DNA from: Rummeliibacillus sp044763875
Lineage (GTDB): Bacteria > Bacillota > Bacilli > Bacillales_A > Planococcaceae
Length of the DNA: 64,000 nt
NCBI RefSeq assembly: GCF_044763875.1
Contig: NZ_JBIWGZ010000008.1
Location: 62,001-126,000, forward strand
Direction of reading: 5' to 3'
Numbering within the stretch: the first letter of the stretch is position 1; each line of letters starts with the position of its first letter. The position numbers and the translations under genes were made by a program. Positions 52,283 through 61,650 of this stretch are shown in pieces. The notes beneath the pieces were generated by a model. The model made no database searches and was not told the DNA's origin. It saw only the letters and a list, made by a program, of their open reading frames with translations.

Positions 52283-52560
52283 TCACGTCACACCTTCATT
52301 AATAATATTAGATTTAAATATTTATTTTCCTCTTTAGTTATTATTATTTCCAACTTCATCGGACTTATCACATTTGATAAAAGCGAAATTCAACTAAATA
52401 ATATCTAAAAGCGAGTCAACTGACTAGCTTCCATTGATTCTTCTCGAGTAATCTATTGAAGATAAGAACTTCTAAAACAAGCTTGTTTGAAAGGAAGACA
52501 GGAAATACCGAAGATTAATTTGATAAAATATGATTATGAATAAGTTGAAGGAAGAGATAA

Positions 52561-54006
52561 ATGAACCAATTACATACCCCATTATTTGATGTATTAGAGA
52601 ATTTCTATATACAAAACAAAGTTTCCTATCATGTTCCAGGTCATAAAAATGGACAAATATTTTTAGAAAAAGCGAAATCTTTATATGAACCTTTACTTTC
52701 AGTTGATGCTACGGAGTTAACTGGACTAGACGACTTGCATGCTCCAGAAGGTCCTATACGAGATGCAGAGTCACTTCTAGCAGAGCTATATGGAGTAATG
52801 AACAGCTACTTCCTTGTAAATGGATCGACAGTAGGCAATCTGGCAATGATTTTAGCAACATGTGGCGAAGGAGATACGGTCCTTGTTCAACGAAATTGTC
52901 ACAAGTCTGTTCTTCATGGACTTATGTTAGCTAACGTAAAACCAGTTTTTTTAGCCCCTGGCTTTCATAAAGAGTGGGGCGTTGCTGGAGGCGTTGATTC
53001 TAAGATTGTGCTAGAAGCATTAGAATTATATCCAGACTCAAAGGCAATCATTTTGACATATCCCAATTATTATGGACTTGCTCATGATTTAACGGATATA
53101 ATTACATTCGCTCATAAAAAAAACATACCTGTTCTTGTGGATGAGGCACATGGAGCACATTTTAAGTTAAGTTCCCCCTTCCCAAAGAGCTCTCTTGATA
53201 TGGGCGCAGATGTAGTCATTCATTCCGCTCATAAAACGTTGCCTGCAATGACAATGGGCTCTTATCTGCATATAAACAGTTTATTGGTTGATGTGAATCG
53301 GGTTGAATTTTACTTACAAATGCTTCAATCAAGTAGCCCTTCCTATCCAATAATGGGCTCACTTGATTTGGCCCGAGCTTATTTATCTTCATACTCACAA
53401 GCCGACCAAGATTCACTTATAAAAGAAATTTCTCAATTTAAAGTTGGGTTATCCTCTATTTCAGAAATTGAAGTATTGGAGCACTCTGAAGATGTATGGA
53501 TAGATCCTTTAAAGATCAGTATCCGTTCTAAATGTGGTTTAAGCGGCTATGAGCTACAGGCATTGCTTGAGGAGAAAGGCATCTATTCCGAATTAGCAGA
53601 TCCTCAAAATGTTTTATTCGTATTACCTTTATTAAAAAAAGGAGAATTCTATCCATTTGACAAGACAACTACTCTGATTAAGTCGGCTGTTAAGGATCAA
53701 AAGGGAAAGCAAAATAATGAATCTAATTATTATTGGTTAGAAACAGATAAAATTACAACCTTATCCTTGTCTTACTCCAAGATGAAACAAACAAAGATTA
53801 TGCAAGTTACATTTAACGAAGCAATTGGTAAGATTTCTGGTGAAATGGTTATTCCCTATCCCCCAGGAATTCCTCTGATCATGTCTGGGGAGAAGATTAC
53901 TTCAGAAAAGATATCTATATTAGAAAACTTATTATCCCTTCATTCCCGTTTTCATGGTGGAACAGCATTAGCTAATCGAAAGCTTGTTGTTTATGAAGAA
54001 GATTAA
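52561..54006 (+). CDS. Orn/Lys/Arg decarboxylase family protein (YaaO-like)
   Basis: PLP-dependent fold-type I decarboxylase of 481 aa. The N-terminus VSYHVPGHKNGQIF is diagnostic. It is followed by ATELTGLDDLHAPEGPIRDAESLLAELYG, VDEAHGAHFKLSS and the Schiff-base lysine in VIHSAHKTLPAMTMGSYLH. The length matches short B. subtilis YaaO/SpeA-type enzymes rather than the ~700-aa enterobacterial forms. Substrate (arginine, lysine or ornithine) is not clear. GAAGGAAGA precedes the ATG. Repeat family A begins 6 bases after the stop. Confidence 0.88.
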   Translation: MNQLHTPLFDVLENFYIQNKVSYHVPGHKNGQIFLEKAKSLYEPLLSVDATELTGLDDLHAPEGPIRDAESLLAELYGVMNSYFLVNGSTVGNLAMILATCGEGDTVLVQRNCHKSVLHGLMLANVKPVFLAPGFHKEWGVAGGVDSKIVLEALELYPDSKAIILTYPNYYGLAHDLTDIITFAHKKNIPVLVDEAHGAHFKLSSPFPKSSLDMGADVVIHSAHKTLPAMTMGSYLHINSLLVDVNRVEFYLQMLQSSSPSYPIMGSLDLARAYLSSYSQADQDSLIKEISQFKVGLSSISEIEVLEHSEDVWIDPLKISIRSKCGLSGYELQALLEEKGIYSELADPQNVLFVLPLLKKGEFYPFDKTTTLIKSAVKDQKGKQNNESNYYWLETDKITTLSLSYSKMKQTKIMQVTFNEAIGKISGEMVIPYPPGIPLIMSGEKITSEKISILENLLSLHSRFHGGTALANRKLVVYEED

Positions 54007-54011
54007 TTCCA

Positions 54012-54225
54012 TTATAAAGTGAAACTTATCAGTGAGGGTTTTCTTCATCCCCACTGAAAAAAGAACTCAGTTTAATTTCGCCGCGTCCTGTTGCAACAAC
54101 TGAGTGTCCAACATCCTGTTGGACCGAACCAATCGTGCTTTTACGGGCAGTTATCCCCCAACTATCTTCTTTGCTTCTCTCAATCTTGAGGTGAGGGATT
54201 ACTGCCCGTTAATGCGGGATAAAAA
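54012..54225 (+). repeat. Repeat family A, copy 2 (3'-UTR type)
   Basis: Follows the decarboxylase stop codon in the same orientation. It contains AAAGTGAAACTT, the AGTGAGGG/CCCCACT pairing, ACTCAG...CTGAGT enclosing a slightly altered CCGCGTCCTGTTGC, an intact CCAACATCCTGTTGG, CCGAACCAATCG, and ACGGGCAGT...ACTGCCCGT ending GCGGGATAAAA. About 80-85% identical to copy 1 by eye. Confidence 0.8.
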
Positions 54226-54227
54226 AC

Positions 54228-54269
54228 ACAAAGTCCCTAATCTTCAGCAATGAAGACTAGGGACTTTGT
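54228..54269 (-). terminator. Strong terminator after the 28-aa peptide gene
   Basis: ACAAAGTCCCTA / TAGGGACTTTGT with an inner CTTCA-GCAA-TGAAG. On the minus strand it is followed by GTTTTTTATC. It may also end transcription from the decarboxylase side. Confidence 0.8.
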
Positions 54270-54286
54270 CGTGCTGTCACCATTAA

Positions 54287-54373
54287 CTATTTTAAGTTAC
54301 CAGGTACAGATTTCATGATTCGTCCAGATTTTACTTTTTGAACTGGAGATGCTGCAGGACTAAGAACGCGCAT
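54287..54373 (-). CDS. 28-aa peptide, candidate RiPP precursor
   Basis: An ATG at 54373 opens a 28-codon frame: MRVLSPAASPVQKVKSGRIM followed by KSVPGNLK and TAG. AAAGGGGGTGAG stands 6 bases ahead, an excellent ribosome binding site, and a strong terminator follows 18 bases after the stop. The gene lies 117 bases downstream of the radical SAM/SPASM gene on the same strand. The peptide is basic, has no Cys, Trp, Tyr, Phe or acidic residue, and contains two SP/VP-G turns. I know no family for it. The assignment as precursor of a radical-SAM-modified peptide rests on position and translation signals. Confidence 0.6.
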   Translation of the reverse strand: MRVLSPAASPVQKVKSGRIMKSVPGNLK

Positions 54374-54490
54374 TCATCTCACCCCCTTTCTTTTTTTCAC
54401 AATGAAAAGGTTGGTTTATTCGAGATCCATAACTATACATTAGCACAATTACGATTGTTTATAATAAGTATTTTACTACTTTCATAAATC

Positions 54491-55828
54491 CTATTGAACA
54501 GTTTGTAAGCTATTTCTCCAAACAAGATTTAAAACTTTTTTAATATTTTTCTTTTCTGATGGACAAGGTCTTTCTCCAGATACCACACGATACCATGGGC
54601 AATGATTCCCTTGACATGCAGGACGGTAGAAGCATGATTGGCAAACAGAGTCTGTTTCTTCTCCAGACATTACCCAAGAAGCGATCTTGTCATAATCGAG
54701 ATCCATTGTACCATCCGCATTAATATGGCCAACTTTATTTACTTCTTCATCTAAAACAGTTGTACATTTGTATAACTGACCATTTGAGCCAATTACCATA
54801 GCATTAGGCTTAGCTGCATAGCACACTGATGCAGTTGGCATCATAGAACCAGTGACCATATTACTCATGCTAATTCCTTTATCCATAGCTGTCTCTGTAA
54901 ATTCCCAGATCTTTTTATTGGCTGTAATGTGGGTACATGTAGGGATTTCATCATTATTTTCCCCACCCCATCTACCAACTGGACGGAAGAATACACCAAA
55001 GCGTTTATCATCAGCAAAGTGTTCTTTTAAGAACTCAATCAATTCGCCAGTTTCTTCTAAATTGTCTTCATCGAAGTTGACACGAATCGTCATATCGAAC
55101 TGACCAGTACTTTCTTTAACAGCTTTTAGATTTTCGATAATTCGTTCAAATGTTCCTTGACCGCCTGCCATATGTCTACGACTGTCATGTACTGCTTGCA
55201 CACCGTCAATTGTCACCATATATTGACGTACTTCCCAAGATAATAATTTTTCTAAAACTTCTCTTGTTAAGAAGAATCCATTTGTTACGATGTCTGCTGA
55301 ATAATCGATTTTATTTTCTTTTGCTTCTGCCATAAATGAATTAGACAATTCTTCGATAATTCCTAATTCAAGTAGTGGCTCACCGCCGAACCAGCTAATA
55401 TGTAAATTATTTAGAGTGTTAGCTTGTTCTTTTACTAATGCTTTTACACCGCTTTTTGTATCGTCTGTCATTTTGCCACGTGCAAATGTTTCATAACAAT
55501 ACGTACAACGGAAATTACATTGCTCTGTTGTCATAAGAATAAGGTGCAACATATCTGTACGGTGCATAGATTGGTGCAGATATTCTGCTCTTTTCATCTC
55601 ATCTACATTTCCAGGAACAATAAACCCATTATCAAATAAAGCTTTTTTTACATCACTATCTAATGCAGCTGCCCCCGTTCTTTTTAAAGAACCCATGACT
55701 TCTGCTTTTTCTTCTTCTGAAAAATCAACAATGGCGCCTGTATAACTATTGTATAAAATGACGCCGCCATCATCCGTTTTAGATAAGGCGTTAAACTTTG
55801 ATGGAACATAATTATTTTTATTCTCCAA
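54491..55828 (-). CDS. Radical SAM/SPASM peptide-modifying enzyme
   Basis: Cytosolic radical SAM enzyme of 445 aa. The SAM-binding cluster motif is CNFRCTYC (Cys104, Cys108, Cys111), followed by WFGGEPLL. A SPASM domain with two auxiliary Fe-S clusters is indicated by Cys298, Cys336, Cys355, Cys396, Cys399, Cys405, Cys410 and Cys422 (CQSCFYRPACQGNHCPW). The first ~85 residues (LYNSYTGAIVDFSEEEKAEVMGSL) form the short N-terminal domain common to RiPP maturases. Start is TTG with GGGAGG ahead. SPASM enzymes make thioether, C-C or C-O crosslinks or epimerise peptides; the chemistry here is unknown. No transporter or protease gene lies beside it. Confidence 0.88.
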   Translation of the reverse strand: MENKNNYVPSKFNALSKTDDGGVILYNSYTGAIVDFSEEEKAEVMGSLKRTGAAALDSDVKKALFDNGFIVPGNVDEMKRAEYLHQSMHRTDMLHLILMTTEQCNFRCTYCYETFARGKMTDDTKSGVKALVKEQANTLNNLHISWFGGEPLLELGIIEELSNSFMAEAKENKIDYSADIVTNGFFLTREVLEKLLSWEVRQYMVTIDGVQAVHDSRRHMAGGQGTFERIIENLKAVKESTGQFDMTIRVNFDEDNLEETGELIEFLKEHFADDKRFGVFFRPVGRWGGENNDEIPTCTHITANKKIWEFTETAMDKGISMSNMVTGSMMPTASVCYAAKPNAMVIGSNGQLYKCTTVLDEEVNKVGHINADGTMDLDYDKIASWVMSGEETDSVCQSCFYRPACQGNHCPWYRVVSGERPCPSEKKNIKKVLNLVWRNSLQTVQ

Positions 55829-56427
55829 AATTCATAAACCTCCCTTTTAACTCATTTCTATTCTTTTATTTTCATTTCTATTCCCAACAATCATCATATT
55901 ATATTTCTTCTAAAAAAATATAATATCAATATAGCAATCTTAAAACGTTCAATTTTGAAATTGTAACTGATCTCTAGTTGTATTTAATAAAAATGAACAG
56001 TATATGTAGAAACGACTCTTAAAAATAGTTGAACCAATTTATAATACCATAATCTAAAAATAAATCGCAAGGTCACATGGTCTTGTGATAAATAACACAA
56101 GGAACCCATTTTATAAAACATTAGAAATTATACCTGAGGCTTTGTCGATAAGTATATATAATATAGAAAACATGCAAAAACTTACGGCTATTACTACTGG
56201 TTTGTTTCGTTTTTATTAAAATTTCATCTTGGGTTCAGCCATTGCTCCAGCTAAATCATCGATTAATCTCGCCCTCTTGTATTTAACCCTATTACACTTC
56301 ATAATCATCCATTTAATAGATGATACACTATTTCTAAATCTTTCACTTAAATCATTGCAATTCTCTAAAAAAAATGATACTATCAAATTAATTAAATATT
56401 CACTTATTTCAATTTTTATTTGAAGTA
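55829..56427. other. Gene-free stretch before the lysine riboswitch
   Basis: Very AT-rich. I searched the minus strand ahead of the radical SAM gene for a second short peptide gene and found none with a ribosome binding site. Near 56088 a small CTTGTG/CACAAG inverted repeat is present. Nothing else is evident. Confidence 0.4.
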
Positions 56428-56598
56428 AGGATAGAGGAGCAAAAACCATCAGTACACAATTAGAGGATAATGAGATCCGTTGATGATTGTGAAAAGGGGG
56501 ATTTGCCGAAGTGGAGAGAATCTCATTTTCTCGAAGCTGGTTCTGGTGTTGAATAAATACAGAACTGTCATGTAGGAGACTATATGGAGGGCTATCAT
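56428..56598 (+). ncRNA. Lysine riboswitch aptamer (L-box)
   Basis: P1 forms between GATAG (56430-56434) and CTATC (56592-56596). Conserved junction bases AGAGGAGC and the hallmark AAAGGGGGATTTGCCGAAG (about 56492-56511) are present, followed by a CTGGTTCTG...CAGAACTG arm. This fits the lysine riboswitch class, which binds lysine and favours termination. It precedes dapA, a canonical target. Confidence 0.9.
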
Positions 56599-56625
56599 AC
56601 GCACAGAAATGATACTGTTTCTACT

Positions 56626-56655
56626 GCAACAACGTAGCCTCGTTGTTGCTTTTTT
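56626..56655 (+). terminator. Riboswitch-controlled terminator
   Basis: GCAACAACG / CGTTGTTGC with a 6-base loop and TTTTTT, 70 bases before dapA. Lysine binding by the aptamer should promote its formation. Confidence 0.85.
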
Positions 56656-56725
56656 GCGTTATCTTACTAATTGCCCTTCTCCCTCTATTTTATTTATATA
56701 AAATAATTAAGGATGTGGAGAAGTA

Positions 56726-57619
56726 ATGAATCTTGGACAAATTTTAACTGCTATGGTGACACCATTTGATCAGAATGGAGAAATTGATTTTCCAGCTACA
56801 AAAAACTTAATAAATTATTTAATCGCTAACGGAACAGACGGTATCGTAGTTGCTGGAACAACTGGGGAATCCCCTACGTTAGCAACAGAAGAAAAAGTAG
56901 AATTATTTAAATTTGTAGTAGAAGTTGCGGATGGAAGAGTTCCTGTTGTTGCAGGTACTGGATCTAATAATACAAAAGCTTCAATCGAATTGACAAAACT
57001 AGCGGAAAACGCTGGAGTAGATGCAATTATGCTTGTTGTTCCTTACTATAACAAACCATCACAAGAAGGACTATATCAACACTTTAAAACAATCGCTGAA
57101 GCAACAACACTTCCAATTGTACTTTACAATATACCAGGTCGAAGCGTAATCAACATGTCTGTAGAAACCATCGTTCGTCTTGCACAAATTCCGAACATCA
57201 CTGCTATTAAAGACGCAAGCGGTAATTTAGATGCTATGGCCAAAACGATTAGCCAAACACCTGAGAATTTTTCAGTATACACTGGTGAAGATAATTTAAC
57301 ATTACCTGCATTATCAATTGGTGCTACTGGAGTAATTTCCGTTGCATCCCACATTATTGGGAACGAAATGCAAGCGATGATTGCCAAATTCAAAAATGGC
57401 AACACGCGAGAAGCTGCTCAAGATCATCGTCGATTACTTCCAATTTTCAATGGACTATTCGCTGCACCAAACCCATCACCTGTCAAAGCAGCATTAAATC
57501 TAAAAGGTATTCCTGTCGGTGGAGTTCGCTTACCGATTATTCCTTTAAACGATAAAGAAATAAGTGAATTACAAGAAGTATTGCAAGTAGTGAATGAAAA
57601 TAAAGAAGTTGTTTTATAA
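56726..57619 (+). CDS. dapA: 4-hydroxy-tetrahydrodipicolinate synthase
   Basis: Class I aldolase of 297 aa that condenses pyruvate with aspartate semialdehyde, the first committed step to lysine, diaminopimelate and spore dipicolinate. GTTGESPTL carries the Thr-Thr pair, Tyr134 lies in VLYNIPGRS and the Schiff-base Lys162 in ITAIKDASGNL, equivalent to E. coli Y133 and K161. It is transcribed alone under the lysine riboswitch, with no asd, dapG or spoVF neighbours, so it may be a second dapA used for lysine rather than dipicolinate. Confidence 0.93.
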   Translation: MNLGQILTAMVTPFDQNGEIDFPATKNLINYLIANGTDGIVVAGTTGESPTLATEEKVELFKFVVEVADGRVPVVAGTGSNNTKASIELTKLAENAGVDAIMLVVPYYNKPSQEGLYQHFKTIAEATTLPIVLYNIPGRSVINMSVETIVRLAQIPNITAIKDASGNLDAMAKTISQTPENFSVYTGEDNLTLPALSIGATGVISVASHIIGNEMQAMIAKFKNGNTREAAQDHRRLLPIFNGLFAAPNPSPVKAALNLKGIPVGGVRLPIIPLNDKEISELQEVLQVVNENKEVVL

Positions 57620-57670
57620 AAATTCTATTGAATCATCTGCGCGATAAATACATTTCTATAGAAAATACTC

Positions 57671-57708
57671 ATTCTCCGTGCATTTATCATTACTGCACGG
57701 GGAATTTT
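57671..57708 (+). terminator. Terminator of dapA
   Basis: ATTCTCCGTGCA / TGCACGGGGAAT with an 11-base loop, followed by TTTCAC. Confidence 0.6.
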
Positions 57709-57742
57709 CACTTACCTTTTTCATCACACCAAACATAAATAA

Positions 57743-57760
57743 CCCAGTCCTTAGACTGGG
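57743..57760 (-). terminator. Hairpin downstream of the chemotaxis receptor gene
   Basis: CCCAGTC-CTTA-GACTGGG, a compact stem followed on the minus strand by TTATTTAT. Confidence 0.5.
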
Positions 57761-57828
57761 CATTAGTATATCATTAACATCATCAAGAGTTTTAACCACT
57801 GTGTGAACGATTAGTCAACACAATTAAA

Positions 57829-59484
57829 TTATACTTTAAAGTTACTTAGAATATTTTCCAACTCCTTCGCTAAATTATTTAAAGCAAGAGCCTCATCTGA
57901 AACATTATCCATTGATGCTTGTTGCTCCTCTGTAACAGCTGAAATATGTTGCATTGTTCCAGCGAATTGACCTGAAATTGAAGATATTTCCTCCATACGA
58001 TTAACCATATTTTCAGTTTTTATACTAACGTCATTTACAATAGAAGAAACATCATTTGTTTCATGTGTGGCATTCCTCACAGCTTTTACAATATCCCCGA
58101 ATGACTCTTCTGTTTGATCTACCATTATAATTCCTTCTTTTAATACTTGTAATCCTTGATTCATCGATAGAGCAACTTCATCTGTTTCTTTTCTTATCTT
58201 ATCGGTTATTTCTTTTATTTGCAGGACTGCTTGCTCTGACTGATCTGATAGTTTTCTGACCTCTTGTGCAACAACAGCGAATCCCTTTCCATGTTCACCT
58301 GCACGTGCCGCTTCAATCGATGCATTTAATGATAAAAGATTAGTTAGGGTAGATATTTCACTTATTAAATTTAGAATTTGATCGATATCCTTTGATTTTA
58401 ACTGTAATGATTCAAGCTTTGCTGCTGTGTTTTCAACGGTTTTTTCAACTAGAGATATTTGTTTAACCGTATTATTAACTAGTTTATTTCCTGAATCTGC
58501 TATTCCAAGAGCCTTATTCACTGAATTTTCGACACTATGAATGCATTGGCCTGCATGATTCATTTCTACTGAGATATCAGAAACCTGTCCGGAAGCTAAT
58601 GTAGCAGATTCTACTTGCACTTCTGTCCCACCTGCTACTTCTTCAATTGCCATTGATATTTGTTCTATAGCCTGCCTAGATTCTGAAGATGTTATTTTTA
58701 GTCTGTCAGATGATTGAGTTACCTGCTTCGCACTCAATTCTAAATGAGTCATTAAAGACTGAAGACGATCTACCATTTGGTTAAAACCAACAGATAATGA
58801 ATAGATTTCCTTACTAGATTGACCAATTTTTATTCTTGTTTGAAAATCACCTTCAGAAACTTTATCCATTAATCTTTTTAAAGAATGAACTGGTTTTGTC
58901 ACTTTACTAATCATAATAAATCCTATTATGCTTGCTAATAGGACAGTAAGAAAAGTAATACCAATCAATAAATTCCGATAATTGTATACAGGTTTTAAAT
59001 ACTCTTCGTCGTTTAATGCAATTACATATACCGATTCATCTAGTTCCATTTGAAAAGCCAGAGCATAAGTTACCCCGTTATAATGTACAATTCCATTTTT
59101 TTGTTGGTAAAGTTTTTTGATGAATTCATTTGGAATTTTCGGAATATTGTTCTTGAATTCATTAAATGGCACTACCTTTCCTTCCTTTGCTATTTTAAAT
59201 TGCATGGGTGTTAATTCTGATGATTTAAAGCTATTTTTAGTTTGAGTTAATGCATAGGATAATTTACGATCAAACTGTTCTTTGGTAGTCGTAGATTTTA
59301 ACATTGTGATTTTTTGATTTATAACTTCGGCAGAAGAGAGCATTTGCTGTTCAACAGAATGAATAATTACTTTCTTATTTTTATCATAACTTACATATGC
59401 AATAATGGCAGAGGATAAAATGATAATTAAAATAATTGGAGCCATCAACATTGTTCGAAAGCTTACATTATGTTTTCTTGACAT
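57829..59484 (-). CDS. Methyl-accepting chemotaxis protein
   Basis: Transmembrane chemoreceptor of 551 aa. It has TM1 at about 11-31, an extracytoplasmic sensor of ~135 residues containing VVPFNEFKNNIPKIPNEF, TM2 at about 170-192, HAMP at about 193-247, and a cytoplasmic signalling domain whose hairpin tip is ISTLTNLLSLNASIEAARAGEHGKGFAVVAQEVRKLSDQS (core EAARAGEHGKGFAVVA). The C-terminus is a coiled coil with no CheR-binding pentapeptide. The ligand is unknown. Its pst neighbours might hint at phosphate, but that is speculative. Confidence 0.9.
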   Translation of the reverse strand: MSRKHNVSFRTMLMAPIILIIILSSAIIAYVSYDKNKKVIIHSVEQQMLSSAEVINQKITMLKSTTTKEQFDRKLSYALTQTKNSFKSSELTPMQFKIAKEGKVVPFNEFKNNIPKIPNEFIKKLYQQKNGIVHYNGVTYALAFQMELDESVYVIALNDEEYLKPVYNYRNLLIGITFLTVLLASIIGFIMISKVTKPVHSLKRLMDKVSEGDFQTRIKIGQSSKEIYSLSVGFNQMVDRLQSLMTHLELSAKQVTQSSDRLKITSSESRQAIEQISMAIEEVAGGTEVQVESATLASGQVSDISVEMNHAGQCIHSVENSVNKALGIADSGNKLVNNTVKQISLVEKTVENTAAKLESLQLKSKDIDQILNLISEISTLTNLLSLNASIEAARAGEHGKGFAVVAQEVRKLSDQSEQAVLQIKEITDKIRKETDEVALSMNQGLQVLKEGIIMVDQTEESFGDIVKAVRNATHETNDVSSIVNDVSIKTENMVNRMEEISSISGQFAGTMQHISAVTEEQQASMDNVSDEALALNNLAKELENILSNFKV

Positions 59485-59744
59485 GGATTCAATTCCCTCT
59501 TTTATTAGTCAATTTCATTTCATTATTAAATATCCCTAGTTACTAATAGGATCAAACAGAAAAGTATTTAGGAAATGTCAATTTCCTCTTACTCATTATT
59601 CATCTTGAAAACTTTTATATGTAATTTTAAATGTTTCAAATACCAACATTAAATGTAGACTTAAAATTAGACTACTTTACAACCGAAGAATTCGGGAGTA
59701 CAGCAGTCTAGTATAATGTGTTTTATATTTGTATCTTAGGTCAA

Positions 59745-60683
59745 TTAACTTACTAGTTTACTTTTTACTTTTTTCTGTTTTCCACCTACAGAACCCTTAA
59801 AGTGTTTATCCAAGGCTTTAGCAATTAAACGTGCTGCTATATTAAATACGAAAACCATAATAATTAATATTGCTGCTGATTTTGTTGCGATTTCACGAGC
59901 ATCAGGAACAATACCTTCAGAATTTAATTTCCAAATATGCACGGCTAAAGTTTCAGCAGGTCTAAATATATTAAAAGGATTAACAGGGCTATTAAGATCA
60001 GCCGCAGTATTTAGTGTTGGTGTTGTTAAGCCAGCAGTGTAAATAAGTGCTGCTGCTTCACCAAATACTCTACCGGCAGTTAAAATGACACCAGTAACAA
60101 TCTCTTGAATTGCAGTTGGAATTGATACTCTAATGATGGTTTGCCACTTAGTTGCACCTAATCCAAGACTTGCTTCCTTAACGCTTGATGGAACTGAACT
60201 AATAGCCATTTCACATATTCTCGTTAAGTTTGGAAGATTTAAAATCGTGAGAACTAACGCACCTCCGATTAGTGTATATCCCCAATTTGCATATGTTACA
60301 AATACTAGCAAACCAAAAAGACCCACGACAATAGATGGTAGTGACGCCATTGTTTCAATACAAAGTCGAATAAAGTTTAGAAATTTACCTTTTTTCGCAT
60401 ATTCAGCTAGATAGATCCCAGCACCTAATCCTAATGGAACAGATATGATTAAAGCTATGATTAATAAATAGAAGGAATTGAATAACTGTGGCCCAATCCC
60501 CCCGCCAGCCATTATGTTACTTGGGCGTCCAAAAAGGAAATCTGGTTCCCAAAATCCCCAACCCATTGTGATAATTTTTTCAGCTATAAACACTAATAGC
60601 GCTATGACTAAAATAGCTATTGCATAAAAGATAGCTGTCCAGATATTGTTTACTATTCGTGCTTGATTGTTTTTATTGTGCAT
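59745..60683 (-). CDS. pstA: Phosphate ABC transporter permease PstA
   Basis: Membrane permease of 312 aa. It contains NIMAGGGIGPQLFNSFYLLIIALIISVPLGLGAGIYLAEYAKKG and the EAA-type loop VKEASLGLGATKWQTIIRVSIPTA. The frame is open 7 codons upstream, but the ATG at 60683 with AAAGGGG ahead is preferred; it overlaps the end of pstC by 11 bases. After its stop codon the next gene is the chemoreceptor: there is no pstB. Confidence 0.9.
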   Translation of the reverse strand: MHNKNNQARIVNNIWTAIFYAIAILVIALLVFIAEKIITMGWGFWEPDFLFGRPSNIMAGGGIGPQLFNSFYLLIIALIISVPLGLGAGIYLAEYAKKGKFLNFIRLCIETMASLPSIVVGLFGLLVFVTYANWGYTLIGGALVLTILNLPNLTRICEMAISSVPSSVKEASLGLGATKWQTIIRVSIPTAIQEIVTGVILTAGRVFGEAAALIYTAGLTTPTLNTAADLNSPVNPFNIFRPAETLAVHIWKLNSEGIVPDAREIATKSAAILIIMVFVFNIAARLIAKALDKHFKGSVGGKQKKVKSKLVS

Positions 60684-61575
60684 TTTGTATACCCCTTTTA
60701 CCAATCATTCTAATGATTAAAATAAATAAGAATGAAATGATCAATAAGATCATTGCTAAGCTCCAAAGAGCATCATTCCACGCGGTACCATTTAGGGTAT
60801 TAGACATGTCCATAGTAAGTATACCTGTTAAAGTGGAGGTTGGACTATACAAACCATCCGGTAATTTGACTGTGTTACCAATAACCATTTGGACTGCCAA
60901 TGCTTCACCAAATGCTCTGGCTAATCCTAATACCACGGCAGTTAAAATACCATTTTTTGCTGCTGGGATGATAATACGTCTTATTGCTTGCCAACGAGTA
61001 GAGCCTAGTCCATAAGATGCTTCCAAAAAGTCAAATGGGACTCCTTTAACGGCGTCATCAGCAATACTAGCTATTGTAGGTAGAATCATAACACTTAAAA
61101 CGATAATCCCTGCTAGTAAACTAAAGCCTACTCCGCCCATTTGATTCCGTAAAAGTGGGACAAGGATTGTAACTCCCAGAAATCCATATACAACTGAGGG
61201 AATTCCTAAAAATAATTCAAGAACAGGTTTTACAAAAGTAGATCCAAACTTTGGAGAAATATAATTATTGAAGATAGCAATCCCGATTGCAATTGGTGTA
61301 CTAATAATCGCTGCACCAAATGACACCAGAGTTGAACCTACGATAAAAATCAAAGCACCGTACGATTTTTTCTCTGGATCATTTGGGCTCCAATTCGTGG
61401 ATGTAAGCATCTCCCAGAATGAAATATTACCATTTAAGAAAGACTGAAGACCCTTCCCACAAATGAAAGCAATAATTGAGATAGTTGCAACAACAATTAG
61501 CAATCCACAAATAGTTACAATGGTTTTGCCGATGTACTCACTTACAAAATAATTTATAGATTTTTGCCCCTTCAT
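60673..61575 (-). CDS. pstC: Phosphate ABC transporter permease PstC
   Basis: Membrane permease of 300 aa. It has the N-terminal TM plus FWEMLTSTNWSPNDPEKKSYGALIFIVGSTLVSF and the docking loop FLEASYGLGSTRWQAIRRIIIPAA. It partners PstA. The pstS-pstC gap is unusually long (268 bases) and holds a family A repeat and a hairpin. AAGGTGG precedes the ATG. Confidence 0.92.
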   Translation of the reverse strand: MKGQKSINYFVSEYIGKTIVTICGLLIVVATISIIAFICGKGLQSFLNGNISFWEMLTSTNWSPNDPEKKSYGALIFIVGSTLVSFGAAIISTPIAIGIAIFNNYISPKFGSTFVKPVLELFLGIPSVVYGFLGVTILVPLLRNQMGGVGFSLLAGIIVLSVMILPTIASIADDAVKGVPFDFLEASYGLGSTRWQAIRRIIIPAAKNGILTAVVLGLARAFGEALAVQMVIGNTVKLPDGLYSPTSTLTGILTMDMSNTLNGTAWNDALWSLAMILLIISFLFILIIRMIGKRGIQNAQ

Positions 61576-61608
61576 CTTATTACCACCTTACAGACGAATA
61601 AAAGGAAA

Positions 61609-61629
61609 AGGCTGGCCAGTAGCCAGCCT
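61609..61629 (-). terminator. Intercistronic hairpin between pstS and pstC
   Basis: AGGCTGGC / GCCAGCCT with a 5-base loop; the minus strand continues TTTTCCTTTTATT. It probably limits read-through so that pstS mRNA exceeds pstCA mRNA. Confidence 0.65.
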
Positions 61630-61650
61630 CATCTTTTCATTCATTATTAT

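Noticed and set aside
56216..56449. A 77-codon minus-strand ORF overlapping the lysine riboswitch leader
   Set aside because: It overlaps the aptamer's 5' side, lacks a ribosome binding site and shows no domain.
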